DNA of 64,000 nt from Symbiodinium natans. Taxonomy: Eukaryota > Sar > Dinophyceae > Suessiales > Symbiodiniaceae. Made by a program: the position numbers and the translations under genes. The stretch covers positions 197,001-261,000 of the forward strand of contig CAJNDS010002752.1 of assembly GCA_905221605.1 (NCBI GenBank). The letters run 5' to 3'. The notes beneath the pieces are model-generated. The model worked only from the letters and a program-made list of their open reading frames with translations. It had not been told where the DNA came from and did no database searches. Below, piece after piece: positions 29,601-39,044 of this stretch; position 1 is the stretch's first letter; the number at the start of each line of letters is the position of its first letter.

Positions 29601-31861
29601 CAAGTGAGACCTCGTCAGCCCTTTTAAGTTTCAGCAAGTCGAAAGTTGTGGTTTGCGCCCAGAATTTCGAGGACGCCCCACGCGCCAGCGCGACGACTCC
29701 CCGCGAGCACCGAGAGGTTGTCGCTTATGCCCCCAATTTCGGGGACGTCGCGTGCGCCAGCGTTTCCAGACCCCGCGAGCACCGAGACGGTTGTTGTTTG
29801 TGCCTATAGAATGTTCAGGATGCCGCACGCGCCAGCGTCACGACACCCGCGAGCACCCAAAAGGTTGGAGCATCTACTTAATATCTTAAATCATAAAGAT
29901 ATACTTAACATCATTGGACATAGTAAAACTGCTTGATACCCTTACATCACGCCATCACGACATCCATCCACCAGACCAACAACCTTCTTGAAGACCGGAA
30001 TGAAACGAGCCTTGACCGCCACCCTGTGGCGAGGCCTGCTCCTCGAAGGTGACTCCTGGGGGGGCTCAGGGCTGAGGGTCAATGATAACTGTACTTATAA
30101 CTGTACTTATAAGCATATTAGGGCACTTAAGGGGCTTATAAGTACAGTTATAAGCACAGTTATAATTGGTTATTAAGTACCGTGAACCTTCACGTTTTCT
30201 GCCCCGCAAGCTGGCAGCCACGTGTCCCCGCGCCTTCACCTCACCAACAAACACGGTCCCGTGCAGACCTCACAGCGACGGGTCGGCCAACTTGCAAGAT
30301 GCAGAGGGTTTAGGGTTTAGGGTTTAGGGTTTAGGGTTTAGGGTTTAGGGTTGCCGCATGTGTGGTGTGTTTTTTGGGCACCTCGTCCACAGGGTCTCAC
30401 GACTTCATGCGTCTCTCGAAAGTCCCATCGTATAGCTCCGCACCGGCTAAGATACTGCAGAAAGTGCTTCAAGCCATCGGAGTGGAAATGGCCGAAGAGC
30501 AGCCACACCTGCATACGTTGTCATGCATCTGTCAATTTTTGCACAGCTTCCCAGACCCCCCCAAAAGGATCCAACGAGTAGATCCCCTCATATACGGGTG
30601 CCTAAAAATGACCCAAGAGCAGCATGGCGGTACTATTTGGGGGTTCTACTTTTTGAATGCTCCCACAAATCTAAGGGGTCCTAGAAATGACCCAAGAGCA
30701 GTATGGGGTACTATTTGGGGGCTCTACTTTTTGGTTTCTCCCAGGGTTTAGGGTTTAGTGTTTAGGGTTTAGGGTTTAGGGTTTAGGGTTTGGGGTTTAG
30801 GGTTTAGGGTTTAGGGTTTAGGGTTTAGGGTTTAGGGTTTAGGGTTTAGGGTTTAGGGTTTAGGGTTTAGGGTTTAGGGTTTAGGGTTTAGGGTTTAGGG
30901 TTTAGGGTTTAGGGTTTAGGGTTTAGGGTTTAGGGTTTAGGGTTTAGGGTTTAGGGTGGTGTGGACGTCTGCGGTCTTTGGCCAAGATGCAGGGCGATGA
31001 GCGTCCGACTTCGCGACCTCCGGAGCCACGAGCAGGATCTGGGTTGGCTCCAGCTCCCCCGAGTTGCCTAATACTGAAATAGGAGGAAAAAAGACAATTT
31101 CGAGCTGTTTCTTAGGGATTTATGCTGAACTTGGGGAACCCTAGGAAAGATTGCAATTTGTAGCTGCTTCTTAGGACTTAAAAGTACCCCAAAAATTGAA
31201 AAACTCTTTCCAAGTTCTCCCCGGAGTTGCAGGGCCGCGTGTCAGCCCACAACAGGTCCGACCACTCCAAGGGTATGTGAAAGTCGGAGCTGCACGGCGA
31301 TTCACGGTCACCGCTGTCCTGGCAGACAAGAATCATAACCTGAAATAACAGTCGAAGGGTGCCGAGCACCCTAAACCCTAAACCCTAAACCCTAAACCCT
31401 AAACCCTAAGTCACCTTGTCCTGGTACTGGATCCCGCAGGTCGTCACGCAGATGGAATCCAGCTGCATGTGCTTCCAAGGCAGCTGGCTCATGCCGCTCG
31501 CGGCCTGGTCCAAAACATGCCGGAGCCCGTCGAGACCTGTCAAGATCTGGGGGTCTTCTTCACCTGTTTTTTCATGAAAAAACATGTTTTTTCATGAAAA
31601 GACCTGTCAAGATCGGGGGGGTCTTCTTCAAGCTAAGGGTCGCGTGGTTTTTTGGAGACACCTCTTTTTGTTCTTTACTACTAGTTTATTACTATTATTA
31701 ACATTTTTGTCATTATGATGCCTATTATTCTGATGATTATTAGTATTATCACAATTACGCCTTGGGGCCCCCGGTACACGGAAATCCCGCCTTCCTGCTG
31801 CGACACTTGCAGCGGATACTTGGCAGGGGTGCCGTGCACCGGATGGAGCCAACACATCCAT
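26636..31861 (-). CDS. Ser/Thr protein kinase gene, at least 14 exons
   Basis: Likely ATG at 31861 (MDVLAPSGARHPCQ). Exons in order: 31861 to about 31775; about 31536-31415; 31339-31231; 31067-30967; 30508-30382 ending at RPCGRG; about 30268-30215 giving the glycine loop with LHGTVFVGEV; 29472-29383 (alpha-C, RREVRFMS...HPNI); 28377 to about 28303 (VMELGARGDL); 28091-28005 ending HRDVKP; 27892-27787 (ENVVL..LVDFSIA); 27589-27514 (YVAPEI..DVFGAG); 27430-27382; 27143-27026; 26910-26876 (AKKPSARPS); 26737-26636 to TGA. Phases agree at most junctions. Donors include GA (28004, 27786) and GC (27513, 27381, 26875, 31230). DFG reads DFS and the beta-3 lysine exon is unresolved, so reduced or absent catalytic activity is possible. 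CAMK-like by motif style. Confidence 0.75.
27893..28004 (-). other. kinase intron with GA donor and telomeric core
   Basis: The splice AAGCCC|GAGACT ... CACCGAG|GAGAAT restores HRDVKPEN exactly. The tetramer GAGA stands on both sides. The interior is largely CCCTAAA units (27911-27974). Confidence 0.7.
28107..28258 (+). repeat. TTTAGGG array in kinase intron
   Basis: About 21 units lying between the VMELGARGDL exon and the HRDVKP exon, in antisense orientation to the gene. Confidence 0.9.
28680..28820. mobile_element. family C element in kinase intron
   Basis: CTTGGAGGCTCATGGTACGTATTCACCAAG... pairs with ...GGTTCATAAGTACCATGAACCTCCAAG. Lies in the intron between the alpha-C exon and VMELGARGDL exon. 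Confidence 0.75.
29035..29255. mobile_element. family A element copy 3 with poly-C expansion
   Basis: Perfect 17-bp TIR GCTACTATTTGCTTAAG / CTTAAGCAAATAGTAGC. The core has grown by a run of C-rich sequence (29045-29167). Confidence 0.8.
29263..29330. mobile_element. family E element, partial
   Basis: GGGATGTTCCCCCTTATATGAACAGTC matches the left end of the full copy at 58419-58576. Confidence 0.5.
29650..29870. repeat. three ~83-bp tandem copies
   Basis: Each copy contains ACGCGCCAGCG and CCCGCGAGCACC plus a weaker AATTTCG(A/G)GGACG block. The ORFs across it are shared by all three copies, so coding is doubtful. Confidence 0.65.
30088..30194. mobile_element. family C element, diverged
   Basis: TTATAACTGTACTTATAAGC near the left and AGTTATAATTGGTTATTAAG near the right, ending GTGAACCTTCACG. 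It sits just downstream of the glycine-loop exon of the kinase gene. Confidence 0.6.
30600..30745. repeat. tandem ~83-bp repeat
   Basis: ATGACCCAAGAGCAGYATGG ... TACTATTTGGGGG ... CTACTTTTTG occurs twice in direct order; a third, weaker copy is near 32340-32400. Confidence 0.65.
30747..30957 (+). repeat. long TTTAGGG array in kinase intron
   Basis: About 29 units with two variants near the left end. Flanks are kinase exons at 30967 and 30508. Confidence 0.9.
31068..31230 (-). other. kinase intron bordered by a 14-bp duplication
   Basis: GCAACTCCGGGGAG (at the intron's 5' end) and GCAACTCGGGGGAG (start of the next exon) differ at one base. Splicing CCCT|GCAACT ... TATTAG|GCAACT keeps frame and reads RPCNSGELEPTQ. 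The intron holds two diverged copies of AGAAGCAGCTACAAATTG. No telomeric units. Confidence 0.65.
31560..31760. other. AT-rich intron sequence with ATGAAAAAACATG hairpin
   Basis: TTTTTTCATGAAAAAAC is repeated and self-complementary (31567-31600). The rest is AT-rich trinucleotide-like sequence inside the kinase gene's first intron. Confidence 0.4.
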
Positions 31862-31938
31862 GACGACTCGCCAAACCTAGGTTGGTAGTTTAGGGTTTAG
31901 GGTTTAGGGTTTAGGGTTTATGGTTTAGGGTTTAGGGT

Positions 31939-32018
31939 TGCCCAGTAACTTAGGATGAAAAAGGGGTTCATAAGGGAACCTAAACCTACCAAAAAGGGAA
32001 TAAGGGTACTACTGGGCA
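31939..32018. mobile_element. family F element
   Basis: TTGCCCAGTAAC ... GTACTACTGGGCA with internal TAAGGGAACC. Shares the CCCAGT/ACTGGG ends and the GGGAACC core with the element at 44604-44719 and the ABC intron at 39353-39470. Confidence 0.6.
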
Positions 32019-32040
32019 TCCTAGAAACGGAGTCAGCGCG

Positions 32041-32310
32041 GTGGGCTTGTTCGACGTCATGCGGTATCGCATTCCATCTCCTCTTGAGCCAATCGGTCTG
32101 CTAGCCTCCCGAATGATGGAAGTTTACCACAGCCTCTGTCACAGCACAAAAATGGGCTTTGCGACTCTACGCGTATACACCGCCCGCATCCCGATCGACT
32201 GTACATACGAAGCATCTGAAGTTTGGACAGCAGCTCACACTCATCTGTTTTTTGTACAAAATAAAGCCAAAAACAGCCAGGTGAAGCAACTTGACAACCC
32301 TAAACCCTAA
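32041..32310 (+). CDS. plus-strand ORF, unrecognised
   Basis: An 89-codon open frame (contains MRYRIPSPLEPIGLLAS). It starts at a non-ATG codon (GTG) and ends in CCCTAAA-like sequence, so it may be an exon rather than a whole gene. Confidence 0.3.
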   Translation: MGLFDVMRYRIPSPLEPIGLLASRMMEVYHSLCHSTKMGFATLRVYTARIPIDCTYEASEVWTAAHTHLFFVQNKAKNSQVKQLDNPKP

Positions 32311-32629
32311 CCCCAAACCCGTACTTTAAAAAAATAAACCTGTACTACTATTGGGTCGTTTGAAGGAACCCTTAAGGGGGATCTACTTTTGGATCCTCCC
32401 AGGGGTCTGGGAACAAGACCCGCCCCGCAGAAGTGGACATTCACCAGCATGTCGGAGACGAGAAGTTTATAAACAGTTCATCTGACGGAACGGGACATAC
32501 AGGAAGTAGGACTAGGCAACATCAGAGCCCGTCAAGACATCCCCCCCCCAGGGCTCTGGGCTCTCACCCTCCCTTAGGGTTTAAAATTTCAAGCTCAGGG
32601 AGGTTCGCACAGCAACGCACAGGCAAAGC

Positions 32630-32917
32630 CTAAGGGCACAGATGCTCAAAATGCAAAAGCGTTACGGCTGCGGGCAATGGAGAACAGAGGGAACGTCCAC
32701 CCGATTTCAACAGGAGCTTTTCTGTGGCCGCTGTCGCTCGCATTGTTTTGGGCTGTTGGCTTGACATTGTTTTGCTTATTAAAACAAGATTTGGTTCAAA
32801 AAACTGCGCTAAAGAAATGACCTGACAAGCTGCTGAGGGTGAGCCTATTTGCTCAAGAATCCTTCCAAAAATAGTAACATTCTGACTTGTGAGGGCAGAA
32901 GTAGGGATTCTTATCAT
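32630..32917 (-). CDS. minus-strand ORF, unrecognised
   Basis: 95 codons to a TAG at 32630, protein-like (SLAQFFEPNLVLISKTM, ATEKLLLKSGGRS). Probably a terminal exon of a minus-strand gene. No domain recognised. Confidence 0.4.
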   Translation of the reverse strand: MIRIPTSALTSQNVTIFGRILEQIGSPSAACQVISLAQFFEPNLVLISKTMSSQQPKTMRATAATEKLLLKSGGRSLCSPLPAAVTLLHFEHLCP

Positions 32918-33144
32918 TTTTCTGTGTTACTATTGTGCTTGTTGTTTTTTTTCAAACGGAATCTGTAGGAGGGCTTCTGCAGGACAGAAAGCGTCGCCCC
33001 TCCCCAAACCTTAAGCCCTCAGCCTTAAACCCTAAACTCTAAACCCGAAACACAAGGTATCCTGCCTGAGAATCAGGAAGCCGAAGAAACAAGCGCATGA
33101 AAGCCGCAAGTCACTGCAGAGGCTCCAGACTTAGCATTTAGGGG

Positions 33145-33295
33145 TTTGGGGTTTAGGGTTTAGGGTTTAGGGTTTAGGGTTTAGGGTTTAGGGTTTAGGG
33201 TTTAGGGTGTAGGGTTTAGGGTTTAGGGTTTAGGGTTTAGGGTTTATTTAGGGTTTAGGGTTTAGGGGTTAGGTAGGGGTCAGGGTTTCGGGTCC
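33145..33295 (+). repeat. TTTAGGG array
   Basis: Canonical units with a TTTATTTAGGG slip. Followed at 33300-33780 by about 480 bp of strongly degenerate CCCTAAA-like sequence. Confidence 0.85.
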
Positions 33296-33299
33296 GAGC

Positions 33300-33780
33300 C
33301 TTGTCGAACCTGAAGCCCGCCAAACCCTCAAGACGCCAAGCTTATAACACCTAAGACACCCGAACACCCGAATCCCCCAGACCCCTGAACCTCTAAACCT
33401 TAAAGCCCTTGAAAGCCTTCACCCTTGAACCCGAAACCCTGAAGTAAACCCCTGAAGCCCTAACGCCTCAACCCTCAAACCCTCAACCTTGAAGTAAACC
33501 CCTAAGCCCTAAACGCCTTAACCCGTAAACCTTTCAACCTTGACCTGAACCCTGAACCTTACCCCCCAAACCCCTAACTCCCTAAAACCCTCAAAACCCC
33601 ACACCCTTGAACCTAAACCCCTAACACCCTAAACCCTTAAGCCACCTCGAAACCCCTAAACCCCCGAACTCCCGAAACTCCTAACTCCCTAAGCCCTTAA
33701 CCCTAAACCCTAAACCCCTCAAACCCTAAACCCTAAACCCTAAACCCTAAACCCTAAACCCTAAACCCTTAACCCTTAAA
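33300..33780 (-). repeat. degenerate CCCTAAA field
   Basis: Units such as CCCTGAA, CCTCAAA, CCCTAACT drift in length and sequence, then become canonical at 33700-33775. Looks like an old array decaying by point and slip changes. No gene. Confidence 0.7.
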
Positions 33781-33781
33781 A

Positions 33782-33858
33782 GGGAGAGGCTCAGACCACA
33801 GCCTGCCGGCTTCGCAGAGTTGCGTCCGGACTTCGTCACCTGGAGTCTTCTCATGGGG
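33782..33858 (-). CDS. minus-strand exon
   Basis: Reads EKTPGDEVRTQLCEAGRLW between telomeric arrays. Short but clearly protein-like; unknown family. Confidence 0.35.
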
Positions 33859-34699
33859 TCTAGGGTTTAGGGTTTAGGGTTTAGGGTTTAGGGTTTAGGG
33901 TTTAGGGTTTAGGGTTTAGGGTTTAGGGTTTAGGGGATTCTATGAGTTAGGATCTATATTTGGGGTCCCTTATTTTCGTAAAAACCAAAATAGAAATCAA
34001 GAGAAGATGTAGGGGGTTTGGGGTTTCGGGTTTAGGGTATTGGAAATCAGGAAGCTTTAGAGTTTAGGTTTAAAGGTTGAGGGGTTGAGGGGTTGAGGGT
34101 TGAGGGTCTAGGGTTTGGGGTTTGGGTTTAGGGTTTTGGGTTTGGGGGGTTTCAGGTTTAGGTCTAAGGGTTGGGGGGCTTTAGGGTTTAGGGTTTAGGG
34201 GTTGAGGGGTTCAAGGGTTGAGCTTACAGCTTAGGGTGGGAAATAAACGCGATCCAGTGCCTGGAAAGACGTTTAGGGTTTAGGGTGTAGGGTTTTGGGT
34301 TTAGGGTTTAGGGTTTAGGGTTTAGGGTTAGGGTTTAGGGTGTAGGGTGTAGGGTGTAGGGTTTCGGGTTTAGGTTGCTTTTCTATCATATTAGCTTGTG
34401 GAATCCTTGTCTCACTGGGTGTTGGTTGTGTCTGGTCATCTGCGTTTGTATCAGTAGGGGCAGCACGATAATTGCTCTTGCGCCCTTCCTTGACCTCACT
34501 ATGGGACAACTGTGAAACCCTGTTGCCATCGTCGACAGCTGCTTTTGTCGTCGTCTGCGTTCCTTTGGCAAAAGAACATGGGTGTCGGAGCACTTCCCGC
34601 CAGGCCCGGGTACAAGGGTGGCATCGAGCGCACCATGGGGGTCCTGCGGGGCCAAGACCCCGCTCCCGCCGTCCCAGGGTTTTCAGGTGGCATGTCCGC

Positions 34700-34955
34700 A
34701 GCTGACGCGGGTCGGTCTGTACCGACGTACAAATTCGGACTGCTCGTCGTTCAGCATGACATGTTGCTGGATGCGCTCAAGGCGTGGAAAGGTTTCCAAC
34801 AGCCCCTGAACATGTTGCCACAGCAAGGTCCCCCCGAGGTGTACACAGTCATACGGAGTCCTACGCACAACTTGTATCTTCTGCTTCAACGACAGCTGCT
34901 TGTTTGCCCGCGCTCTTTGGGGAGGAAGTATGGAGGCGCAAGAACACGGTCGTGG
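34700..34955 (-). CDS. minus-strand exon, unrecognised
   Basis: Reads LKQKIQVVRRTPYDCVHLG and on to LLETFPRLERIQQHVMLN. A 161-codon plus-strand frame overlaps. Minus is preferred on composition. Possibly continues into 34386-34655. Confidence 0.35.
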
Positions 34956-35013
34956 GAGAGTCCTCCTAGGCCTGACCCTAAGGCGGGCCCAGGGTAGCAT
35001 CATGAGCATGACT

Positions 35014-35094
35014 GGCTGTTCTCAGTAGTGCGGAATGAGGGCACCATATCATCCCTTAAAGGGTATATACAGGGCCCTCATTCCGCACTAAGGA
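35014..35094. mobile_element. family B element
   Basis: TCTCAGTAGTGCGGAATGAGGGC and GGGCCCTCATTCCGCACTAAGGA form an inverted repeat around CCCTTAAAGGG. Confidence 0.7.
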
Positions 35095-35364
35095 CTTGGG
35101 GAATGATTGGGATCCTGGGATAAGAAAGCATCATGCGCACAATAGGGATCCTGGGAGCCTCCCCAAGCCCGGGCCCAAGGCCGGATAGCATCATTGGGGT
35201 GGAACCCTGGCCCCGAAAAAGCGGAGAGGCAGGACGCCCCAAAGTCCCGGAATGCCCCGCAGTCTGGCTGCAAAAGCCAGGTCACGCGGCCACAAACCCT
35301 AAACCCTAAACCCTAAACCCTGGTACGGATCTCGGCCAGCCTTTGGGGCTAGCTTTCGAGATTA

Positions 35365-35505
35365 GGGTTTAGGGTTTAGGGTTTAGGGGTTAGGGTTTAG
35401 GGTTTAGGGTTTAGGGTTTAGGGTTTAGGGTTTAGGGTTTAGGGTTTAGGGTTTAGGGTTTAGGGTTTAGGGTTTAGGGTTTAGGGTTTAGGGTTTAGGG
35501 TTTAG
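35365..35505 (+). repeat. TTTAGGG array
   Basis: About 19 units between minus-strand coding islands. Confidence 0.9.
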
Positions 35506-35599
35506 GATCTAGGGTTTTAGGGCAGCATTCACGCAAAGGTTCCCCAACTTATACAGGGGGGCTATGCTACGTTGGGAATAAGGAGGGCTCCCCCCCTTT

Positions 35600-36050
35600 T
35601 TGAAAAGGCCGCTGTGATGCTTGCTAGTGCTTCTTGCTGCGAGTCGTTCCTTTACTAGCTCCGGAGAACAGACTCCCAAACCCTAAACCCTAAACCCTGA
35701 ACCCTTTCCAATTACACGAGTCAGGAGGCTGGGACACCACAGCGCGTTGCCGAAAAGCGTACGAAGCCACCTGGCCAGCGGGTTGACACAACGAGGTGCT
35801 GGGCCTGGGTTTAGGGTTATAGGGTTTAGGGTTTAGGGTTTAGGATTTAGGGTTTAGGGTTTAGGGTTTAGGATTTAGGGCTTGGGGCTTAGGGCTTAGG
35901 GTTAGGGTTTAGGGTTTAGGGTTTAGGTTTTAGGGTTTAGGGTTTAGGGCTGCCAGGTACCTCTGCGGCAGTCTGGCGTCTAAATCTGGAGAGGTAGCTT
36001 TCCGAAGGGCCGATTTACTGAGGAGACCTCTTGAGCGGAGTGTGCGAAGA
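35600..36050 (-). CDS. minus-strand exon series
   Basis: About 36045-35985 reads EVSSVNRPFGKLPLQI. About 35795-35706 reads PLARWLRTLFGNALWCPS. About 35672-35600 reads ELVKERLAARSTSKHH. Arrays lie between them. Family unknown. Confidence 0.4.
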
Positions 36051-36104
36051 AAAACCCTAAACCCTAAACCCTAAACCCTAAACCCTAAACCCTAAACCCT
36101 AAAC

Positions 36105-36204
36105 AGAAGAAGAAGAAGAGCAGCAGGTGGAGGGGGAGGAGGAGGAGGAAAGCCAGAACGAACAGTTACAATCTCAACAAACTACTATGACCATTAAAAA
36201 ATGA
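36105..36204 (+). CDS. acidic terminal exon, plus strand
   Basis: After CTAAACAG the frame reads EEEEEQQVEGEEEEESQNE and then LQSQQTTMTIKK to a TGA. Glu-rich composition is suggestive of a protein tail, but GAA/GAG repeat DNA would give the same. Confidence 0.3.
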
Positions 36205-36850
36205 CGATCATGGATTTTTGTTAACGTGCATGTGGATGTTGTTCTAAATTCTTATGCCAAGCCTAAGGCCGTAGGGTTCCCTTGCGCCTCGCCCTTGCGC
36301 CGCCTTGCGCCGTGCTAGTGTTTGGCCACGTCGGCAAACATGCCAACTACAAAACGTGGTACCGACAAGGTTTTCTGGGGATTTGTACTACGTACTAGAA
36401 GCGATGTTTCCATAAGCTGGCTGGATTGTCACTGTTTCGGTTGGATTGTCGCTGTTTTGAAGTACAGGCTTAGCACCGGAATCGATGTTTCATGACATGT
36501 TCAAACCAGTTTTATTGTGTCAGGGCCCATGGCTCCGCATCGGCCACGCGGTCTTGCGCCAGCCTTGCGCTTCCCTTGCGCCACCCTTGCGACGCGAGTC
36601 CCGCTGACAAACTAAACTCTAGACTCCAGACCCACTGACCTCTAACCTTGAACACATCCTATACGAAACCATCCTAAACCCTAAGCCCCAGACCCTCAAC
36701 CCCTAAACCCTAACCTCTAACCCTAACACCTAAACTTGCAGACCCCTGACCCTGTGCACGACAAGGCGGCGGCCTGATCTTAGAGTTTTGGGCTCCTGGC
36801 CCTTGCGCTCGCCCTTGCGCCCCCTTGCGCCGTGCTGGTTTTTGGCGCCA
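36205..36850. repeat. three clusters of CTTGCGC motifs
   Basis: CCCTTGCGCC(T)CGCCCTTGCGCC at 36281-36320, CTTGCGCCAGCCTTGCGCTTCC at 36553-36590, and CCCTTGCGCTCGCCCTTGCGCC at 36799-36830. Two of them are followed by GTGCTRGT(G/T)TTTGGC. No coding seen between them. Confidence 0.6.
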
Positions 36851-36929
36851 TAGTTACACCAAGGCAACATACGTGTGGCCGGCCCAATTAAACTCGAAGA
36901 GGCGGGGGTTTAGAACAACGCCCATGTGA

Positions 36930-37045
36930 CGACGACGGCGACGGCGACGGGGACGCGGACGCCGACGCCGACGCCGACGCGGACGCCGACGGCGATGGCG
37001 ATGATGAGAGCATCGTCGTGGTGGCGGTAGTGGTGGTGGTGCAGT
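36930..37045. repeat. GAC/GCC trinucleotide tract
   Basis: GACGGCGACGGGGACGCGGAC-like hexamers then GATGGC and GTGGTG triplets. Produces Arg/Pro/Ser ORFs on the minus strand which I do not call. Confidence 0.7.
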
Positions 37046-37444
37046 AACGAATGTCCAAGACCAAGGATCGCGTGGATCTCTGGTTCCTGTCTTCACATGA
37101 CAAACTTGTGCACTCGGAGGGGCTGTGGGCACTCTTTTCACAAAAACGATCTTGCGTTTTCCGTCAGTGCCTATGTCTGGGATTTAAATGCGCTTTCGCT
37201 TGCGTGTTTGACCGATCGTTGCGTTTTTAACCGATCGTTGCTCCAGTTCGTACACTTCAGTGCCGGCATTCACCAAAAAAGGCACATGTGCGTCGAAATA
37301 CAGCTATGCATGTTGCACATCATACATCCTCGACAGCGAGCGTGATGTTGTTGAACGTTCTTGTTGTGCCTTCAACCCCAACCCCTAAACCCTAAACCCT
37401 GCACCCTGAACCCTAATCCTCTCTAACCTATGCATATTTAACGG

Positions 37445-37560
37445 CTGATGGCTTCGCGGTCTTCCACCAACACTTCGCGGACAAGCACCAACATTTCGAG
37501 GACAAGCACCAACAATTCACGGGCAAGCACCAACAATTCGCGGACAAGGGACTTAAGATG
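37445..37560. repeat. 24-bp tandem repeat
   Basis: Four to five copies of a 24-nt unit built around TTCGCGGACAAGCACCAACA. The unit length is a multiple of three, so a repeated octapeptide is possible, but no flanking coding supports it. Confidence 0.65.
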
Positions 37561-37634
37561 CTGAACCCTAAACCCTAAACCCTAAACCCCAAACCCTAAA
37601 CCCTAAACTGCTCAAGGAATTCAGGTGCCCACCT

Positions 37635-38895
37635 GACATTCGGCGAAGGCAGAAGCCGCGAAGATGTCCGCCGATTCTGGGGGGTTTTAAGGGTTTAGGG
37701 TTAAGGGTTAAGGGCTTTAGGGGCTTTCGGGGCTTTAGGGGGTTTTGGGGGCTTTAGGGGTTTTGGGTGGTCGTTGCATTTAGGGGTTTTTGGGGTTTTA
37801 AGGGTTTAGGGGTTTTGGGGGTTTGGGGCTTTAGGGGTTGTAAGGATTTAAGTAGGGGTTTTCGGGTTTGGAGGCTTTTGGGGATTTTCGGGGATCTGAG
37901 GGGCTTCAGGGGATTAGGGGTTTTAACGAGGTCCCAATGTAGCCCTGCAGTCCTGGTCGCGGCCCTCAACGTTCAAGAACACGTCGGACTGGAAGTCCTT
38001 TGCTCTGCAGGGTTGCAACAGATGGGGGCCGGTTAGGGTTAAGAACCCGGCAACCAGAAGCATTGGACCACCGTCATATTGCAGGGTTTAGGGTTTAGGG
38101 GTTTAGGGTTTAGGGTCTAGGGTTTAGGGTTTAGGGTTTAGGGTTTAGGGTTTAGCAACTTGGCGCGAGCATGTGTCCACCAGCAGCCAGCGAAATGATT
38201 GGGTGGCACCCGCACCACAGCACACCCAGACTGGAGAGCTGTGGACCTGGGCTCTGTTCAAGGGGTTTAAGGTTTGGGGGTTTAGGTTTCGGGTTTCGGG
38301 TTTAGGGTTTAGGGTTTCGGGTTTCGGGTTTCGGTTTTCGGGTTTCGTGTTTAGAGGTTTGGGACTTGGGTTACAGCCACTTGTCGGCGCGTGGGCGCCG
38401 TTTCATATTTTGGTGGAAGGTTCAGGTCTGCGGCTTCTGCAAGGGCCTCAAAGACTTTGCAAGCATCAGGACTTCGAACCTGAGCCTCATGATGCCTCAT
38501 GCTGTGTTCGTTCTAGCCCTAAACCCTAAACCCTAAACCCTAAACCCGAAACCCCGGGTCCAGCAATGGGTCACACAAATCTTGGAGGGAAGAGGGTCGC
38601 ATCGAATAAAACCCGGTCTTCGGGGACCCTTCGTGACTCTGCGGCCTCTCCAGCCACACCGGGGCCGGGGGGTTTAGGGTTTAGGGTTTAGGGTTTAGGG
38701 TTTAGGGTTTGGGGTTTGGGGTTTGGGGTTTGGGGTTTGGGGTTTGGGGGTTAGGGCTTGGGATTTGGGGTTCAGAGGTGAGCGAAACAGCCGAGAAGTC
38801 GCCTGCGCGCAAAGGAGAACTTCGCACCAGTAGCCATCTCGATAGACCAGCGCGAAGTCCAACAACTCAGGCGGGCGAGTTTCCTGGCCCCGAGC
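37635..38895 (-). CDS. minus-strand exon series downstream of ABC gene
   Basis: Islands: about 38893-38775 (LDFALVYRDGYWCEVLL), about 38660-38550 (GFYSMRPSSLQDLCDP), about 38485-38360 (VRSPDACKVFEALAEAA), 38244-38159 (VHSSPVWVCCGAGAT), about 38012-37935 (KDFQSDVFLNVEGRDQD), 37686-37635 (SADIFAASAFAEC, GTGGGC donor). All open and protein-like, all minus, each separated by telomeric repeats. They may continue the ABC transporter as a C-terminal extension or be a separate gene. Confidence 0.5.
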
Positions 38896-39044
38896 GACGG
38901 GGCTGTGGGTGTTGGGACTTAGGCTTTGTGTTGTAGGGCTTAGGGCCTGTTTAGGGTTCAGGGTTGAGGGTTGAGGGTTGAATGTTGAGGGTTTGGGGCT
39001 TGGGGCTGCGGGTTTCCGGCTCACCCCCCCTCCCCCCACCCCAA

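Noticed and set aside
34512-34997. 161-codon plus-strand ORF
   Set aside because: Opposite-strand frame has better protein composition; kept only as a possible shadow.
37445-37560. Regular 24-bp units as a CRISPR array
   Set aside because: Units are contiguous without unique spacers, and the genome is eukaryotic.
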